The position numbers and the translations under genes are program-made. This document shows, piece after piece, positions 31,451 through 41,261 of a stretch of 64,000 nucleotides of DNA; position 1 is the first letter of the stretch, and each line of letters opens with the position of its first letter. This DNA comes from Pomphorhynchus laevis (lineage: Eukaryota > Acanthocephala > Palaeacanthocephala > Echinorhynchida > Pomphorhynchidae). A model generated the notes under the pieces. That model saw only the letters and a program-made list of their open reading frames with translations. It did not search any database and was not told the origin of the DNA. The stretch is from contig WNNJ02002430.1 of assembly GCA_012934845.2 (NCBI GenBank), positions 56,944 to 120,943 on the forward strand, given 5' to 3'.

Positions 31451-34400
31451 ATGGTTCGCGGACAACCATCAGATAAGCACTTGTGTTGCAATTGCAACGG
31501 CCCCGCTGCCGTCTGCAAAGGTTGCCGCTGCGCTAAGTCAAACAAGATATGCTTTAACTGCCGCGCACCGAGATGCAGAAACAAAACCTCTAATATCGAC
31601 GCTACAATTCAATCCAACACGCAACTTGATAATCAACCGACGGATGCTTGTCAGAATGACTTTCTCAACGAGGAAATACCCAGCACCCCTAAATCAATGA
31701 CCGACTTATTTAACGCAGTAATTCATTGGAGACCTAACCTAATAGAATTGCCACTTTGTTCCGCCAGTCACAAAATAGTCGAGATCCTGGCCAATTTATA
31801 TGGGGAATCCTCAGAAGCCCATGCCGACACTCGGACACTACTACAGAAAACAACGGTCTTCTCTCACTGTATTTTGCAAAGAATACCATCTAGAAAAATC
31901 TCGCTGATTCGCAAGACTCTCGAGCGAAGATTAGTCAGTTGGCAAAATAAAGATTACGAAACTCTTTATAACGAAGCTTTGTATCTGCAGAGTAATTTCG
32001 GATCCCGCAAGCCTCTTCCACCGAGAAGCTGGGTTAAACGTTATCAAGGCCTAGTAACAAAGGGCCAAATAAGAGCCAGCTCGACTGTGCTAGAAGACAC
32101 GATTGAAACAAAAGCCCTGCATCCACAACATATCATTGATGGCACTTCAGTAATATCAATGCTTCAAGACTTACACCCCGAGGCACATCAAGCTGATCCA
32201 GATACCCTCTTGACTACCCCGTTCCCTGGATCCAAAGTACATCATCTCAGCCGGTTCTATGCTCTGGACGAAACACACATTATCAGATCGAGTAAAAAAA
32301 CCAAAGGAAGCTCGGGTCCGTCCGGAATTGATGCTCGCTTATGGCTTCACATGCTGACAGATTTTGATTCGAATTCACTCAGCCTAGCCAAAGCACTTGC
32401 CAAATTCGCTATCTTCGTCGCAACAGAACCACTCACTCCAGGAACTTTAGATGCTTTCACCGCTTGCCGTCTGGTTGCTTTAGAGAAAAAGTCAGGAGGA
32501 ATCCGCCCCATAGGTATTTGCAATACTGTCAGACGCATTATAAGCCGGGCCATTCTAGATATTGTTCGCAATGACATTCAGGACGCTGCTGGGTCCGTTC
32601 AATTGGGGGCTTCTCAAAAAGGCGGTATCGAAGTCGCCATCATCACACTTAGAGATGAGTTTAACCGTCACGACGACCGCTGTATTTTGTCAATCGATGC
32701 TTCAAATGCTTTCAACCGAACAAACAGAGCGGTGGCATTACACAACATAGATTTCGTATGCCCGTCGCTTTCTCGGGCTCTTCGTAATGTCTACGCAAAC
32801 CCTGCACAACTCATTGTGGGAAGTCAAAGCTTATACTCCACCGAAGGTTTCACCCAGGGCGATCCTTTTGCGATGGCTGGCTTCGCCCTGACCTCTCTCC
32901 CTTTGATAAAAGCAATTCAACGCAAAGTTCCGTCGGTCTTCCAAAAATGGTATGCAGATGACGCCAACTTTATTGGGACCACTGACGTTTTGAAACAGGT
33001 ATGGGAAGTGCTTCATACCGATGGACCAAAGTATGGCTATTTCGTAAACACTCTTAAGTCTCACCTCCTATCACACCTTCATATTGATCAATCGAACCTC
33101 CCCGACCCCGAAATAAAAACTTCCACCGATGGAATCATCATTCTTGGCAGTCCAGTCGGGTCCAACGATTTTGTAAATGCAGCAACCGCAAAACTTCTGT
33201 CTACATGGACCACAATGCTGCAACGTCTCGATTATGTTGCCAAGGTAGATCCGCATGTCGCTTTTGCAGGATTAATCAACTCCGTCCAATTTAAGTGGAC
33301 ACACATAATGCGCACCTGCGACTGTTCAGCTACTATCTGGTCGGATCTGTCACACACCTTAATCACACAGCTTCTCCCAAACTTCGTGTCCTGGGACCTC
33401 GATGAAGACTGGAAGTCAATATTGTGCTCTCCTTTAAAATTTGGAGGTATTGGTATCGCGAACCCTGCAACCATAGCCACACTTGAACGCAAATCCTCAA
33501 ACATGCTAATTTCAACCTATAATTCTGGTTCAGGTGGCGATAGCCTAAGAGAGAGGCAGAAAACTATGCTTAGCGAAATCAAGACACTACGATCACTATC
33601 TCACCAAGAACGCCTCTCTAAAATTCCGATCTTAGCGATACCCGCAACCAGTAATCTGATCGCGCATGCTGCTCGCAGTGGAGCTTCTTCGTGGTTAAGT
33701 GCGCTTCCGCTCAAGCATGAAAATTTTTATCTTTCTTCTAACGAATTCAGGGATGCTTTGAACGCAAGGTATGGACATACTGATCCTAAGATTGTAGTTA
33801 GCAACTGCATTTGCGGCACTCGAGTCAGTGTGGCTCATTCCTTATCATGTAGACGAGGTGCTTTGCCTTCGATCCGGCATAATGCAGTCCGCGACATCAT
33901 CTCACACTATCTTAGCCGCATATCTCACGGCGTAGCTTGCGAACCTCAGCTAACCGAGGTTCCTGAAAATATTACTTTCGAACGAACAACAACCCGTGAT
34001 CCAAGCGCGCGTCTTGACATAGTTTGTTCCGGGCTACACGGTAGTCGATTTGAGCGAACATTTTTTGATGTTAATGTATTTGCTGCACCTGCTCAATCGA
34101 ACATATCAAGGAAGCCTGAGTCTGTTTTCGAATACAACGAGAGTCGCAAGAAAGCCAAATACAGTGAACGGATTGCGCTAGTTGAACGAGGGTATTTCAT
34201 ACCTCTTATTTTCTCCACTTCGGGAGGAATGGGCATAGAAGCGGAAAGATTAATCAAAACCACGGCTTCAAAACTGACGCATCGGTCAACGCGTTCTTAT
34301 CCTGATCTAGCCATAAAGATGAAACGAGACATCAGTTTTGAAATCGCACGATCAGTTTCCGCATGCTTACGCTCGCCACGTTCCAGCTGTTCCAAACCTA

Positions 34401-34453
34401 TTAGTCTTATGACAACCCACCACAGCGAGTTTTGCGCTGTGCTCGAAGTCTAA
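31451..34453 (+). CDS. CXR polyprotein: CXC motif, reverse transcriptase, restriction-like endonuclease
   Basis: 1000 residues. Residues 12-42 form a Cys-rich motif (CCNC-x6-CKGCRC-x6-CFNC-x4-C) resembling CXC/tesmin-type zinc-binding motifs, probably for nucleic-acid binding. The pre-RT region follows. The RT runs from about 345 to 540: SGGIRPIGIC at 348, IDASNAFN with catalytic D416, FTQGDP at 467-472, YADD at 501-504 with D503 and D504. The C-terminus has CIC-x7-H-x3-C at 786-800 and an endonuclease signature RLD (D856), FFDV (D873) and KKAKY (900-904). This is the arrangement of R2/NeSL/CRE-type restriction-like endonucleases. The expected role is to nick a chosen DNA site and copy its own RNA there. 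There is no RNase H or integrase. The exact clade is not known to me. Confidence 0.88.
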   Translation: MVRGQPSDKHLCCNCNGPAAVCKGCRCAKSNKICFNCRAPRCRNKTSNIDATIQSNTQLDNQPTDACQNDFLNEEIPSTPKSMTDLFNAVIHWRPNLIELPLCSASHKIVEILANLYGESSEAHADTRTLLQKTTVFSHCILQRIPSRKISLIRKTLERRLVSWQNKDYETLYNEALYLQSNFGSRKPLPPRSWVKRYQGLVTKGQIRASSTVLEDTIETKALHPQHIIDGTSVISMLQDLHPEAHQADPDTLLTTPFPGSKVHHLSRFYALDETHIIRSSKKTKGSSGPSGIDARLWLHMLTDFDSNSLSLAKALAKFAIFVATEPLTPGTLDAFTACRLVALEKKSGGIRPIGICNTVRRIISRAILDIVRNDIQDAAGSVQLGASQKGGIEVAIITLRDEFNRHDDRCILSIDASNAFNRTNRAVALHNIDFVCPSLSRALRNVYANPAQLIVGSQSLYSTEGFTQGDPFAMAGFALTSLPLIKAIQRKVPSVFQKWYADDANFIGTTDVLKQVWEVLHTDGPKYGYFVNTLKSHLLSHLHIDQSNLPDPEIKTSTDGIIILGSPVGSNDFVNAATAKLLSTWTTMLQRLDYVAKVDPHVAFAGLINSVQFKWTHIMRTCDCSATIWSDLSHTLITQLLPNFVSWDLDEDWKSILCSPLKFGGIGIANPATIATLERKSSNMLISTYNSGSGGDSLRERQKTMLSEIKTLRSLSHQERLSKIPILAIPATSNLIAHAARSGASSWLSALPLKHENFYLSSNEFRDALNARYGHTDPKIVVSNCICGTRVSVAHSLSCRRGALPSIRHNAVRDIISHYLSRISHGVACEPQLTEVPENITFERTTTRDPSARLDIVCSGLHGSRFERTFFDVNVFAAPAQSNISRKPESVFEYNESRKKAKYSERIALVERGYFIPLIFSTSGGMGIEAERLIKTTASKLTHRSTRSYPDLAIKMKRDISFEIARSVSACLRSPRSSCSKPISLMTTHHSEFCAVLEV

Positions 34454-34610
34454 TTATGTCTTTTTCACTATGTCTGCGAATGCGCGATCAAGTAGAAGAC
34501 ATCCAATCTTTCCAGACAATAAATCTCATTTATAGGCCCGTTTACGGGAACCTAATTTCTGTAAAATTTACTTTTCTTTTTCAATAAAGTTATTATTCTT
34601 AAAAAAAATT
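34454..34610 (+). terminator. CXR-10 3' UTR with polyadenylation signal
   Basis: The family motif AGGCCCGTTTACGGGAACC (CCCG/CGGG stem, UUUA loop) is followed by AATAAA and A8. The same motif occurs in CXR-1, -8 and -9, and inverted in CXR-7. It may be the RNA structure bound by the RT. Confidence 0.65.
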
Positions 34611-34621
34611 AATACAGGTCA
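34611..34621. repeat. Insertion-site repeat 2 of 4: AATACAGGTCA
   Basis: It lies directly behind the A-run and TT of CXR-10 and before the leader of CXR-11. It is identical to the copies at 36406-36416 and 39652-39662. Confidence 0.8.
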
Positions 34622-34783
34622 CCTTAATATAAGTCTTGGTTATTGAAACTCTTACAATAAAATAACATACAATAAATAACATACAAGATTAATATACACA
34701 ACGAAATATCCCGTTGTGGTTTACCAGTAAATACAGTGACAACCATCGACGACTGGTAAACACAAACACTTACCAACACATTA

Positions 34784-34848
34784 CGAAGCCGCCTGAGAGC
34801 GCATTACGAAAACGCCTGTGAGCGCATTACGAAAACGCCTGTGAGCGC
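34784..34848 (+). repeat. 23-bp tandem repeat in the CXR-11 leader
   Basis: About three units of GCATTACGAAAACGCCTGTGAGC, the first one diverged (ACATTACGAAGCCGCCTGAGAGC). It is not seen in the other CXR leaders here. Confidence 0.8.
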
Positions 34849-35393
34849 TGAAATCGTCTGAGATCGCTGTTACAAAGTCGATAACTATTATATACCCAGC
34901 AAAGAAAAACGAGACAACAAATCGATTTTTTTATAGTCAACAACTTTATTTCGCCAATACAACCACGATGCTTTAAGGTCACTGAATTAGTAAGGAAGGG
35001 TAAATGTATTCAATCACGTTTAAAGGTATCCCAGTCACGATACGATTCTAAGCTCAATTGGAAGTCGCTGTTCGTGAAATCATTAATGTCAGGTAATCTT
35101 ACTTCTGCAGTAAGAATCCTGGAAAACGGTTCTGTCAATAAAACTTTGAGTCCAAATGATTATATCGGCAACGAATCGGTTAAGTCTATTCTTGAAGCGA
35201 AGCATCCACATGCAGCTGTAATTAGTGAGGACGCCTTATTATCGGAGATCGACATGGAATGTGATAACTTTCATCCCTCCTTTTTCGATACGATAGATGC
35301 AGCTGCAATTCAACTTAGTGCTAAGCGCACTACAGGCGCTGCGGGTCCATGTAAGTATGGTGTTGGCGCGATGTAGCAAGTCTGCCTTTCTCA

Positions 35394-36329
35394 ATGGGAG
35401 GTTTGGGGATATCAAATCTATATGAGAATACCAAATCTGAATGGGAATATTCTTCTTTGCTATGTAAGCCCTTATTTGAGTTAGGTCTCGGAGGCGACAT
35501 TGATACCATCCAGAAACAGTCAATAGTTGAAATTAGAAAACTAAAGAATCTCCGGGCTGCCGAAAACTTTTCGTCACTGTTAAATACAGTGGACGACTGC
35601 AAACAGGTAATTTTAAAGCATGCCGCTCGAAAGGGCGCATCAACGTGGCTATCTGCTCGTCCTAGTGATGATTTTAAGTTTCGCTTAAGCAATCAAGAAT
35701 TTTCCGATGGTCTCTCTGTCAGATATGGGTGGCAAATTTTAAATACTTCAGGCAAATGTGTATGTGGGGAAGTTCTTAGTGTTGTTCATTCATTATCTTG
35801 CAAATGCGGAGGGAAATCAATAGTAAGGCACAATGTGATCAGAGACATTTTCGCCAAATTAACTTCAGAGGTGTGTTCATCAACTACAACTGAGCCATTG
35901 CTTTCTCCCGTTGATCCAACTATTCAATTCGATTCTTCTTCCACTACACTAGATCGCAATGCACGTCTTGACGTCTTGTGTTCGGGGTTGTTTGGCGTCC
36001 CGTCTGAGCGGTCCTACCTGGACATTTCTGTATTCAATACACATGCTTGTTCCTATGCCACAATGACTCCACGATCAGCGTTCAGTTATAACGAGAATCG
36101 GAAAAAGGCTAAGTACTCCGAACGGATATCCAAGATCAAAAGAGCAGCTTTTATACCAGTTATTTTGTCAATACAAGGTGGATTAGGGGATGAGGCAGAA
36201 CAGTTGGTAAAACGCTTAGCAAAAGACGTAGCGGTGAGAAGAGAGTGCCGTTACAGTGACGTGATTAGCCGATTCAGACGTTCCATTGGAATAGCTCTCG
36301 TGCGGGCTAGCTTATGGTGTCTCAGATAA
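35394..36329 (+). CDS. CXR-11 open C-terminal frame with endonuclease signature
   Basis: 311 residues from the Met inside the GGLGI block to a normal C-terminus. Motifs are CVCGEVLSVVHSLSC (zinc), IRHNVIRDIFA, ARLDVLCSG (Asp), RSYLDISVFNTHACSY (Asp), NRKKAKYSERI (KxxxY) and GGLGDEAEQLVKRL. The endonuclease half is thus intact while the RT is absent. Translation of this frame would need internal initiation or re-initiation after the short upstream frame. Whether it is expressed cannot be judged from sequence. Confidence 0.75.
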   Translation: MGGLGISNLYENTKSEWEYSSLLCKPLFELGLGGDIDTIQKQSIVEIRKLKNLRAAENFSSLLNTVDDCKQVILKHAARKGASTWLSARPSDDFKFRLSNQEFSDGLSVRYGWQILNTSGKCVCGEVLSVVHSLSCKCGGKSIVRHNVIRDIFAKLTSEVCSSTTTEPLLSPVDPTIQFDSSSTTLDRNARLDVLCSGLFGVPSERSYLDISVFNTHACSYATMTPRSAFSYNENRKKAKYSERISKIKRAAFIPVILSIQGGLGDEAEQLVKRLAKDVAVRRECRYSDVISRFRRSIGIALVRASLWCLR

Positions 36330-36405
36330 ATTTTTTCATTGTTACTTTTGTTATGATTTTGCAGTGTCTTTGTCAAATAAATTCGTTTTTTCGTTAAAAA
36401 AAATT

Positions 36406-36416
36406 AATACAGGTCA
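36406..36416. repeat. Insertion-site repeat 3 of 4: AATACAGGTCA
   Basis: It separates the 3' A-run of CXR-11 from the leader of CXR-12. Confidence 0.8.
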
Positions 36417-36645
36417 TAGCTTGATAAAAGTTGTTGATTAAAGTTACTTACAATATAATAACATACATTCTATACACAAATCACAATTACAACATCTTAC
36501 AACCCTCAATCAACCATCGTGGATTAAAGCAAAGTGTAGAGTGCAGCCATCAAAATTACAATTATTAATACAATCGTACTACTAGTTAAATTTAGTCAGA
36601 TTAAACCATCTTGATATTTAACTGCATACACTAATTACAATTACA

Positions 36646-36906
36646 ATGCCTCGAGGGAAACCTTCGACGCAAATTCTTTGTTGCACGTGCAATGGACCTG
36701 CCGCAAAATGCAAGGGCTGTCGATGTGCGAAGAATCGTACTACATGCACCAACTGCAGAGCCAACGACTGTGGTAATCGTTCCCAAGTATCACGTAGCCA
36801 CTCTCAAGTACCGAACACCGAAGTTAATGCCGAACAACATGAGGACAAGTATCTTAGCACGCAAAAAAAAATCGAACACCTTACCGACTCGCTCGACAAT
36901 ATATGA
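36646..36906 (+). pseudogene. CXR-12 Cys-rich N-terminus
   Basis: MPRGKPSTQILCCTCNGPAA opens the frame, followed by KCKGCRCAK and CTNCRANDCGN, the same CXC-like spacing as CXR-10. The frame ends prematurely just after the A9 run (36863-36871). The downstream frame (QWRPNHLCLPLCNASNQF) continues the protein one register over. A length change in this A-run is the simplest explanation. Confidence 0.8.
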
Positions 36907-38320
36907 AGTGGTTTGTCAATGGAGACCCAACCACTTGTGTCTGCCCCTGTGTAACGCTAGTAATCAGTTCGTAAGAATCTTGGCAGGTTTTTACTCGAAA
37001 GCAGCAAATTCGGAGCATTTGGATGTCCTAAAAGACGCTACTGTATTCTCACAACTTATCCTTCAAAAAATACGAACAAGAAAGATCTTAGCGATTCGGA
37101 AAACGATTGAACGTCGACTGAAACTTTGGTCGGAATCCAAAGTGGATGAATTATTTGAAGAGGCAATGTATTTGCAACAAAACGTAATCTCAAATAGTCC
37201 ACCACTGACTGCTGTAGATTGGAAAAGAAGCTACATAAATTTGATGACTGCAGGTAAACTCGCGGCAGGATCTGTTACATTGTCAGGGGAACTGGTGGCC
37301 GGTCTGCTGTCTCATAGCGACATCGTAGATGGTAAATCGGTAAAGCAATTATTACAGGAATTACACCCAAAGGCCGAACCAATTAATGAAGAAGCCCTAC
37401 TAACAGTTCCAATCACAACACGTAATCACCACCCGGTTCGTTTTTTAGAGATCAACGAAGATCACATTATCAATGCTTGTCGACGAACTCATAGAAGTGC
37501 AGGACCTTCAGGGGTCGATGCACAATCCTGGCGAAGATTCCTTACATGTTTTGGAATAGACTCTCGCAATTTGGCACGTTCCCTCGCTGACCTAGCCATC
37601 AGTATTGCGAGTAAAAATTTACCTATGGGTTCACTAGACGCGTTTACTGGGTGTAGACTCGTCGCAATTTGGAAACAAACAGGTGGAATTAGACCGATAG
37701 GAATTTGTGAAGTCTCGAGACGAATCATCTGCCGCACGTTATTGAGTATAATCAAAATGGATCTGATGGAGGCTGCAGGTGTTCTCCAATTAGCTGCATC
37801 TCAGAAATCTGGAATTGAATATGCTGTGCGATCATTACGAGACGCCTATTTTATGAACAGTGATCAATGCCTGCTTGCTGTCGATGCTTCTAACGCATTT
37901 AACACCATCAATCGAGCTACCGCACTCCATAACATCAATTACACTAGTCCAGCGCTTACATTAGCCTGCAGAATGTTTATAAATCACCAGCAAATTCTCT
38001 ATTTAGGTGGAGATACAATATTCTCGTTGGAGGGATTTACTCAGGGAGATCCCTTAACAATGCCTGCGTATGCTATGTCCACTCTACCACTCATCGATTA
38101 CATCCAGCGAAATGTTCCTCGAATTGTTCAAAGGTGGTACGCCGATGACTCAAACTTTGTCGGCAGCAGTGAAGACATCCAAAAGGTCTGGGATATTCTC
38201 ACAAACAAGGGTCCCGTTTATGGATACCATGTGAATGACTCCAAAACAAAGATGCTATCTCACAAACGGATCGATATACCTTCATCCCGGCTGGAGTATC
38301 AAATTACACTACCGGGTTGA
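36870..38320 (+). pseudogene. CXR-12 reverse transcriptase
   Basis: The open frame contains the pre-RT region (KTIERRLKLWSESKVDELFE), AGPSGVDAQSWRR, GGIRPIGICEVSRRIICR, AVDASNAFNTINR (motif A), GFTQGDPLTMPAYA (motif B) and RWYADDSNFVG (motif C). All catalytic Asp residues are present. Homology starts where the A9 run ends; the upstream part of this frame (from 36692) is a shadow of the N-terminus. It ends at a stop created by a shift near 38318. Confidence 0.85.
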
Positions 38321-38387
38321 TAACATTTAGAGTGCCCATTGGCACTGAAATATTCGTTTCTGAGCACACCACCGAAAGATGTAACGC

Positions 38388-39598
38388 ATGGTATCTGTCG
38401 TCGATCGACTAAAGGAGGTAGCCCTAATTGATCCACACGTTGCATTCACTGGTTTGGTTCATTCAGTGCAGTTCAGATGGACACATTACCTCTGGCTGAT
38501 TGAGTGCAGACCAGAAAGCTTGTTGAATCTGCACAATGCGATCTTTCAGTCACTCGTACCAGTCCTTACTAAATTTCCGCTCGACGCGAATTGGATCACA
38601 ATTATTTCTTCGCCGCTAAGGCTAGGAGGCCTTGGTATCTTTGATCCCTGCTTTAACAATCAAGTTGAGTTCCAGGGATCTTTAGAAATGTGTAAAGCGT
38701 TTGATTGCGCTGACAGCGCTGAGCAACTTTATGAACTGCAAAATTCGATCTCAGCAGGTATATCTAATAAAAGAAAAATCATATTAAATGAGAGGCTTGC
38801 AGCGATAACTAAGTCACTGGAGCCCGGAATTGCCAATTCAATATCACATGCTGCAACTAACGGAGCGTCCTCCTGGATCAGCTCCCTGCCACTTAAGACG
38901 GAGAGGTTTCACCTCAGTCCTTTGGAATTCATCGATGCTCTACGCTGCCGATATGGATGGTCAACCCTGACCGAAGAACGACAGTGCGTCTGTGGAGAGT
39001 TAATAGGTGTTGGTCATGCACTCTCTTGCGCCAGAGGAGGCTTACCGACAATCAGACATAAGCAATCAGGGGCATAATTGCCCAAGAATTAACAGAAGTA
39101 TGTCACAGTGTGGGAATCGAACCTCGTCTTTCTCAAATCCCCGAGTCTATGTCCTTTCAATCTTCTTGCACCACAAGAGATGTACAAGCAAGACTAGATA
39201 TTGTATGTTCCGGATTGCATGCGGAACGATATGAGCGGACGTTCTGTGACGTCACGATTTTTTCAACACTTGCTCAATCTTACGCAAATCGTAGTGCCCG
39301 TTCCGCCTTCGAGTTCAACGAAAAACGCAAGATTTCAAAATACGGGGAGCGAATCGAACTGGTAGATCATGGTAGTTTTATGCCCCTTGTTTTTTCCACA
39401 TCAGCGGGCATGGGTGCAAGTACAGTATCGCTGTTGCGGTCAATCTCTCGCTAGAAATCCGAGGCACATCCACAGTATGACGCGGATAATCTCATTCGCT
39501 TGAAGAGACGTATTGCCTTCTCAATCATGCGTTCATGCTCGGCCTCGCTTCGGGCTCCTAGATCTAGCCGTTCATTTCCGGCAACACCGTTTACGGAA
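38388..39598 (+). pseudogene. CXR-12 C-terminal region with endonuclease
   Basis: From VVDRLKEVALIDPHVAFTGL through GGLGIFDP and the zinc motif CVCGELIGVGHALSC to 39077. A frame change follows, then ARLDIVCSGLHAERYERTF with CDVTIF in place of FDV (the Asp is kept), KRKISKYGERI (KxxxY) and FSTSAGMGAS to a TAG at 39452. The frame continues in register to LRAPRSSRS near 39560. The C-terminus is of normal length, so decay has only begun. Confidence 0.82.
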
Positions 39599-39651
39599 GC
39601 ATGACATTTAAACTCTTCGATTTTGTAATAATAAATTTTCTTTCTTTAAAA

Positions 39652-39662
39652 AATACAGGTCA
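39652..39662. repeat. Insertion-site repeat 4 of 4: AATACAGGTCA, also the LinD 3' end
   Basis: On the minus strand this reads TGACCTGTATT, the terminus of LinD behind its hairpin. It therefore identifies the original target of the CXR array as the 3' end of LinD. Confidence 0.8.
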
Positions 39663-39739
39663 AAGCCATAAGGCTGTTTTGACCGCTCACATAAAAAACA
39701 AATAAATACAAAAAATCGAAAAAAATCGTTCAGTATATA

Positions 39740-41248
39740 TCAGAACCATAGGTACTGCAGCAACAACCATTCGTTCTCATTTCGAATCCAGTTCTTTATA
39801 TTGGATTTAAATTCATTGATTGTATGCACCGCAACGACATCAACTGGAAGACGATTCCAAATATTCACCGCTCGATTATACAGTCGGAAATGACGAGGGT
39901 ATTTTCCGTGCTCATGTACTACTAGTACTTTCGAGTGCCCTCTACGTCCATCCCGTTCATTGAGTTCAACTCTATTTGCTGGAAAATTTTCATCTTTATT
40001 AACTAGTCGATACATAGCTAGAAGGTCGAAAAGAAACAACCTTTCACGCACTGTCGGCATATTCAAACTTTTTATTCGTGCCACATAGGGAAGATATCGT
40101 ACCTGAGGACATAATTTCGTAAACCGTCGAAGTATGCGATCTAATTGATCAAGTTCTGTACGCGTACACGGAAAGACTACTGGCGACACATATTCTAATA
40201 TCGGTCTTATAAGAGCATTATGTAAACGCACAACACAAACGGGAGATAAATCTTTAAGCAATTTTTGACAATATAGGCCATTCTTCTTGCTGCGTTACAA
40301 ATCCTATCAGTGTTAGCACGTGTTTTCAGATTGTTTTGAACAATTATACCAAGATCGAGAATGGACTGCGTGGAAACAACAAACTCATCGCCAATAAAAT
40401 ATTCTTGACTCACATTGCTATGACCTAATCTCATATGTGCACACTCTTTAATATTAAATAAAATTCCAGTGTTTAAAGACCATCGATGAACAATGTTTAG
40501 GATATTTTGAAAGTCATTTCGATCCTTGTTGGTTTTAATCAATTTCCATACCTTTACATCGTCGGCAAAAGCTAAAACACTACAATCATCAATTAAATCT
40601 AGTAGCTGATTTATAAATATGTTAAACAACAAGGGTCCTAAGACTGATTGATCCCTGTGGTACTCCTGAGGTGATAGGACGATAAGACGATAGGCATTGA
40701 CCTACACGAACAGCAAAGGATCTATCTTTAAGAAAATCTTGAATCCAGCTTATAATGGAGCGATTGACTTTATAAGACTCAAGGGTGGAAATTAGCATTT
40801 TGTGGGGCACCCTATCAAAAGCCCGACTAAAGTCAAGAAATATTACGTCGATACAGTACCCGTTAGCAACATGTCCAACCCAATCTTCGCGAGCATGTAA
40901 TAAGTTTGTAAGACATGAACGCCGAGGGCGAAATCCATGCTGTGCATTATTGAGAATTCTCAGCGAACTCAAATGATCATATATGCGTCTGTTTAGTATG
41001 CGCTCAATCACTTTGCATACAACACTAGTTAGACTTATTGCCCTATAGTTATTCGGATCATCTTTTTCACCATTTTTATAAATTGGTACTACAATCGCTT
41101 TTTTCCAAGCAGAAGGTAACTTCGAAATGCACAAGCTCAGCTCAAATATGGAGGCTAATGGCTCAGCCAGAACAGGAGCAAGTAACTTAAGAAATTGGGG
41201 GTGAATATCATCGGGGCCTGCCGCTGATGATCTAGATAACCTAGCCAA
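39740..41248 (-). pseudogene. LinD reverse transcriptase and C-terminal part
   Basis: 41248-40622 holds SSAAGPDDIHPQFLKLLAPV, NYRAISLTSVVCKVIERI, NAQHGFRPRRSCLTNLL, FLDFSRAFDRVPHKML (motif A) and SGVPQGSI (motif B). 40632-40207 holds the ADDVKVWK block (motif C, FADD form). 40261-39740 is the C-terminus with VRLHNALIRPILEYVSPVVF and NIWNRLPVDVVAVHTINEFK. Frame changes lie near 40640 and 40255. The pattern is that of CR1-type RTs known from flatworms, molluscs and vertebrates. Confidence 0.85.
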
Positions 41249-41261
41249 TTCAATAAAAACC

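Larger units (their letters stand above)
31197..34610 (+). mobile_element. CXR-10: full-length, intact CXC-RT-endonuclease retrotransposon
   Basis: The leader, 31197-31450, contains a palindrome near its start (CAGGTACAAT...ATTGTACCTG) and the family leader words TTATTAAAGTTCTTACAATA and TAATAACATAC, shared with CXR-11, -12 and -14. A single 1000-aa ORF at 31451-34453 follows. The 3' UTR has the hairpin CCCGTTTACGGG at about 34536, AATAAA at about 34582 and a terminal A8 run. It is flanked by AATACAGGT and AATACAGGTCA. An uninterrupted frame, a complete 3' end and flanking repeats make it the youngest-looking copy and a candidate for activity. Confidence 0.9.
34622..36405 (+). mobile_element. 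CXR-11: internally deleted CXR element
   Basis: The leader has family words (CTTACAATAAAATAACATAC) and ACAACCATCGACGAC at about 34739. It also has a tandem 23-bp repeat (34784-34848) and a shortened N-terminal region. The coding remnant at 35074-35376 covers the pre-RT region. It jumps from GAAGPCK directly to the region after the RT (SMGGLGISNLYE) at 35390, so the whole RT core and the Cys-rich N-terminus are missing. The C-terminal frame 35394-36329 is open and keeps zinc and endonuclease motifs. The 3' end is complete with an A7 run. It has the structure of a non-autonomous derivative that could use CXR proteins in trans. Confidence 0.85.
36417..39651 (+). mobile_element. CXR-12: full-length, recently broken CXR element
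   Basis: Leader 36417-36645 with family words (TTACAATATAATAACATAC). Coding parts: 36646-36906 (Cys-rich N-terminus), 36692-38320 (RT), 38388-39077, and 39110-39454 then to 39598 (endonuclease). The lesions seen are a shift near the A9 run at 36863-36871, shifts near 38315-38390, one near 39058 and an in-frame TAG at 39452-39454. The 3' end is short, with AATAAA and an A6 run. It lies between AATACAGGTCA repeats and directly abuts the LinD 3' end. Confidence 0.88.

Noticed and set aside
35340-35395. GTAAGT near the CXR-11 deletion junction, suggesting a retrocopied splice event
   Set aside because: The donor-like word is retained rather than removed and no matching acceptor or intron is present in the full-length copies, so a plain deletion is simpler.
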